Assembly (NCBI GenBank): GCA_964342825.1 | Contig: CAYFHO010000009.1 | Coordinates: 1 to 64,000, forward strand | Length of the DNA: 64,000 nucleotides | Direction of reading: 5' to 3' | Source of the DNA: AAA164-E04 sp964342825 | GTDB taxonomy: Bacteria; Verrucomicrobiota; Verrucomicrobiia; Limisphaerales; AAA164-E04 | Part shown: piece after piece, positions 63,391-64,000 of the stretch | Position numbering within the stretch: the stretch's first letter is position 1 | Layout: the number at the start of each line of letters is the position of its first letter | The notes under the pieces: model-generated | What the model was told of the DNA's origin: nothing | Databases searched by the model: none | The model's input: the letters and a program-made list of their open reading frames with translations, nothing else | Translations under genes and position numbers: made by a program

Positions 63391-63891
63391 ATGCGTTACC
63401 AGATGAAAGAAAAACTATGGGCTTTTGGGGATGATTACAGAATACAGGATTCCGAAGGCAAAGACGTGTTTTTTGTAGACGGTAAAGGATTCAGCGTGGG
63501 GAAGAAACTCTCTTTCCAGGATATGCAAGGGCAGGAATTAGCCTTCATCAGTCAAAAACTATTTAGTTTCAGAAGTACTTTCAATATTTACAGGCAGGGT
63601 CAACTCTTTGCCGAAGTCGTCAAGGAGATCTCATTATTCAAATCAAAATTCACCGTGGATGTCCCTGGCCCCAATGATTACTCGGTCTCTGGAAATTTCA
63701 TGAATTTTGAATATGAGTTTGAACGATCAGGAAAAACTGTTGCCCACGTTTCAAAGAAATTCTTCTCCTGGGGAGACTCCTATGGCATCGATATCGTACC
63801 TGGCGAAGATGATATCACAGTCCTGGCAACAGCAGTCGTCATCGATATGGTTTGTCACAGCAAAGACACAGGACATCCAGGCTTGATGTAG
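63391..63891 (+). CDS. LURP-one-related protein
   Basis: 166 residues with the repeated beta-strand pattern of the LURP-one/Tubby-like family (YRIQDSEGKDVFFVDGKGFSVGKKL at the start; FNIY and YGIDIVPGEDDI later). The family is seen in plants and in many bacteria, where it is uncharacterised; some members bind membranes or lipids. No signal peptide. It is the last complete gene of the window. Confidence 0.87.
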   Translation: MRYQMKEKLWAFGDDYRIQDSEGKDVFFVDGKGFSVGKKLSFQDMQGQELAFISQKLFSFRSTFNIYRQGQLFAEVVKEISLFKSKFTVDVPGPNDYSVSGNFMNFEYEFERSGKTVAHVSKKFFSWGDSYGIDIVPGEDDITVLATAVVIDMVCHSKDTGHPGLM

Positions 63892-63957
63892 AGATGTGAA
63901 AAAATTGCCTCTTTTCTGGATTCGCACTTGATAAAACATCGTTGATTTGCAACCCAT

Positions 63958-64000
63958 ATGTCTGTTGTTGATTATCAATTCATGACTCCAAGCCTATGCG
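63958..64000 (+). CDS. possible start of a further gene (cut by window edge)
   Basis: An ATG at 63958 (MSVVDYQFMTPSL) stays open to the right edge. 14 codons are too few to recognise anything; it may be chance. Confidence 0.25.
   Translation, partial: MSVVDYQFMTPSLC

Noticed and set aside
1..64000. CRISPR arrays, transposases, integrases, prophage or rRNA genes.
   Set aside because: None seen: no regularly spaced direct repeats, no recognisable mobile-element proteins and no rRNA-like sequence.

Overview
The window reads as chromosomal DNA of a free-living, probably aquatic bacterium of the PVC group, most likely Verrucomicrobiota. The evidence is the gene content: a DUF1592-type multidomain cytochrome paired with a Tat-exported DUF1552 protein, a secreted sulfatase, a PVC-type 'membrane-bound dehydrogenase' with a fused azurin-like domain, Tat-exported Gfo/Idh and TIM-barrel sugar proteins, DUF5069- and DUF6941-like proteins, and a primary sigma factor with a long Lys/Ala-rich N-terminus. 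Base composition looks moderate (roughly mid-40s % GC by eye). This assignment is an inference; no 16S gene is present.

Layout. 1-3.5 kb: the 5' part of hemW, a cold-shock gene and tRNA-Leu(GAG) on the minus strand, then der and a small membrane protein. 3.5-9.2 kb: a carbohydrate/sulfate-ester type locus (DUF1552 and DUF1592 genes divergent from a sulfatase). 9.26-16.1 kb: the SGNH-dehydrogenase-azurin fusion, an FAH-family enzyme, proS and a soluble NHL/sorbosone-type dehydrogenase. 16.2-19.1 kb: small metabolic enzymes. 19.2-24.1 kb: a glcD - membrane protein - glcF - lnt operon. 24.2-27.3 kb: purM behind a large RGG-rich protein. 27.6-30.8 kb: exported sugar oxidoreductase, isomerase and SGNH hydrolase. 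30.8-39.8 kb: two glycosyltransferases flanking a tripeptidyl-peptidase II homologue and rpoD. 39.9-50.2 kb: DUF5069, uvrB, an AOS-type aminotransferase, an SH3/folD operon, a frameshifted GH43-like gene and a free-standing ovothiol-type methyltransferase. 50.2-52.9 kb: grpE-dnaJ-rsmE. 53.0-64.0 kb: a WalJ-like hydrolase, a second Gfo/Idh plus TIM-barrel pair, a VapBC-like pair, rnhC/mutY, a stress protein, a third Gfo/Idh, panD-lpxD-wbuC-like genes and a LURP-one-like protein.

How it fits together. Housekeeping genes (translation, repair, folding, purine, folate, pantothenate and lipid A synthesis) are interleaved with exported catabolic genes suited to degrading sulfated or unusual sugars, and with periplasmic electron-transfer modules (haem c and copper). 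No mobile element, prophage, rRNA operon or CRISPR array was seen. The most unusual items are the three-part SGNH/beta-propeller/azurin protein, an apparently exported TPP II, the basic extensions on RpoD, Der and UvrB together with the RGG protein, and the single-base frameshift that splits the GH43-like gene.
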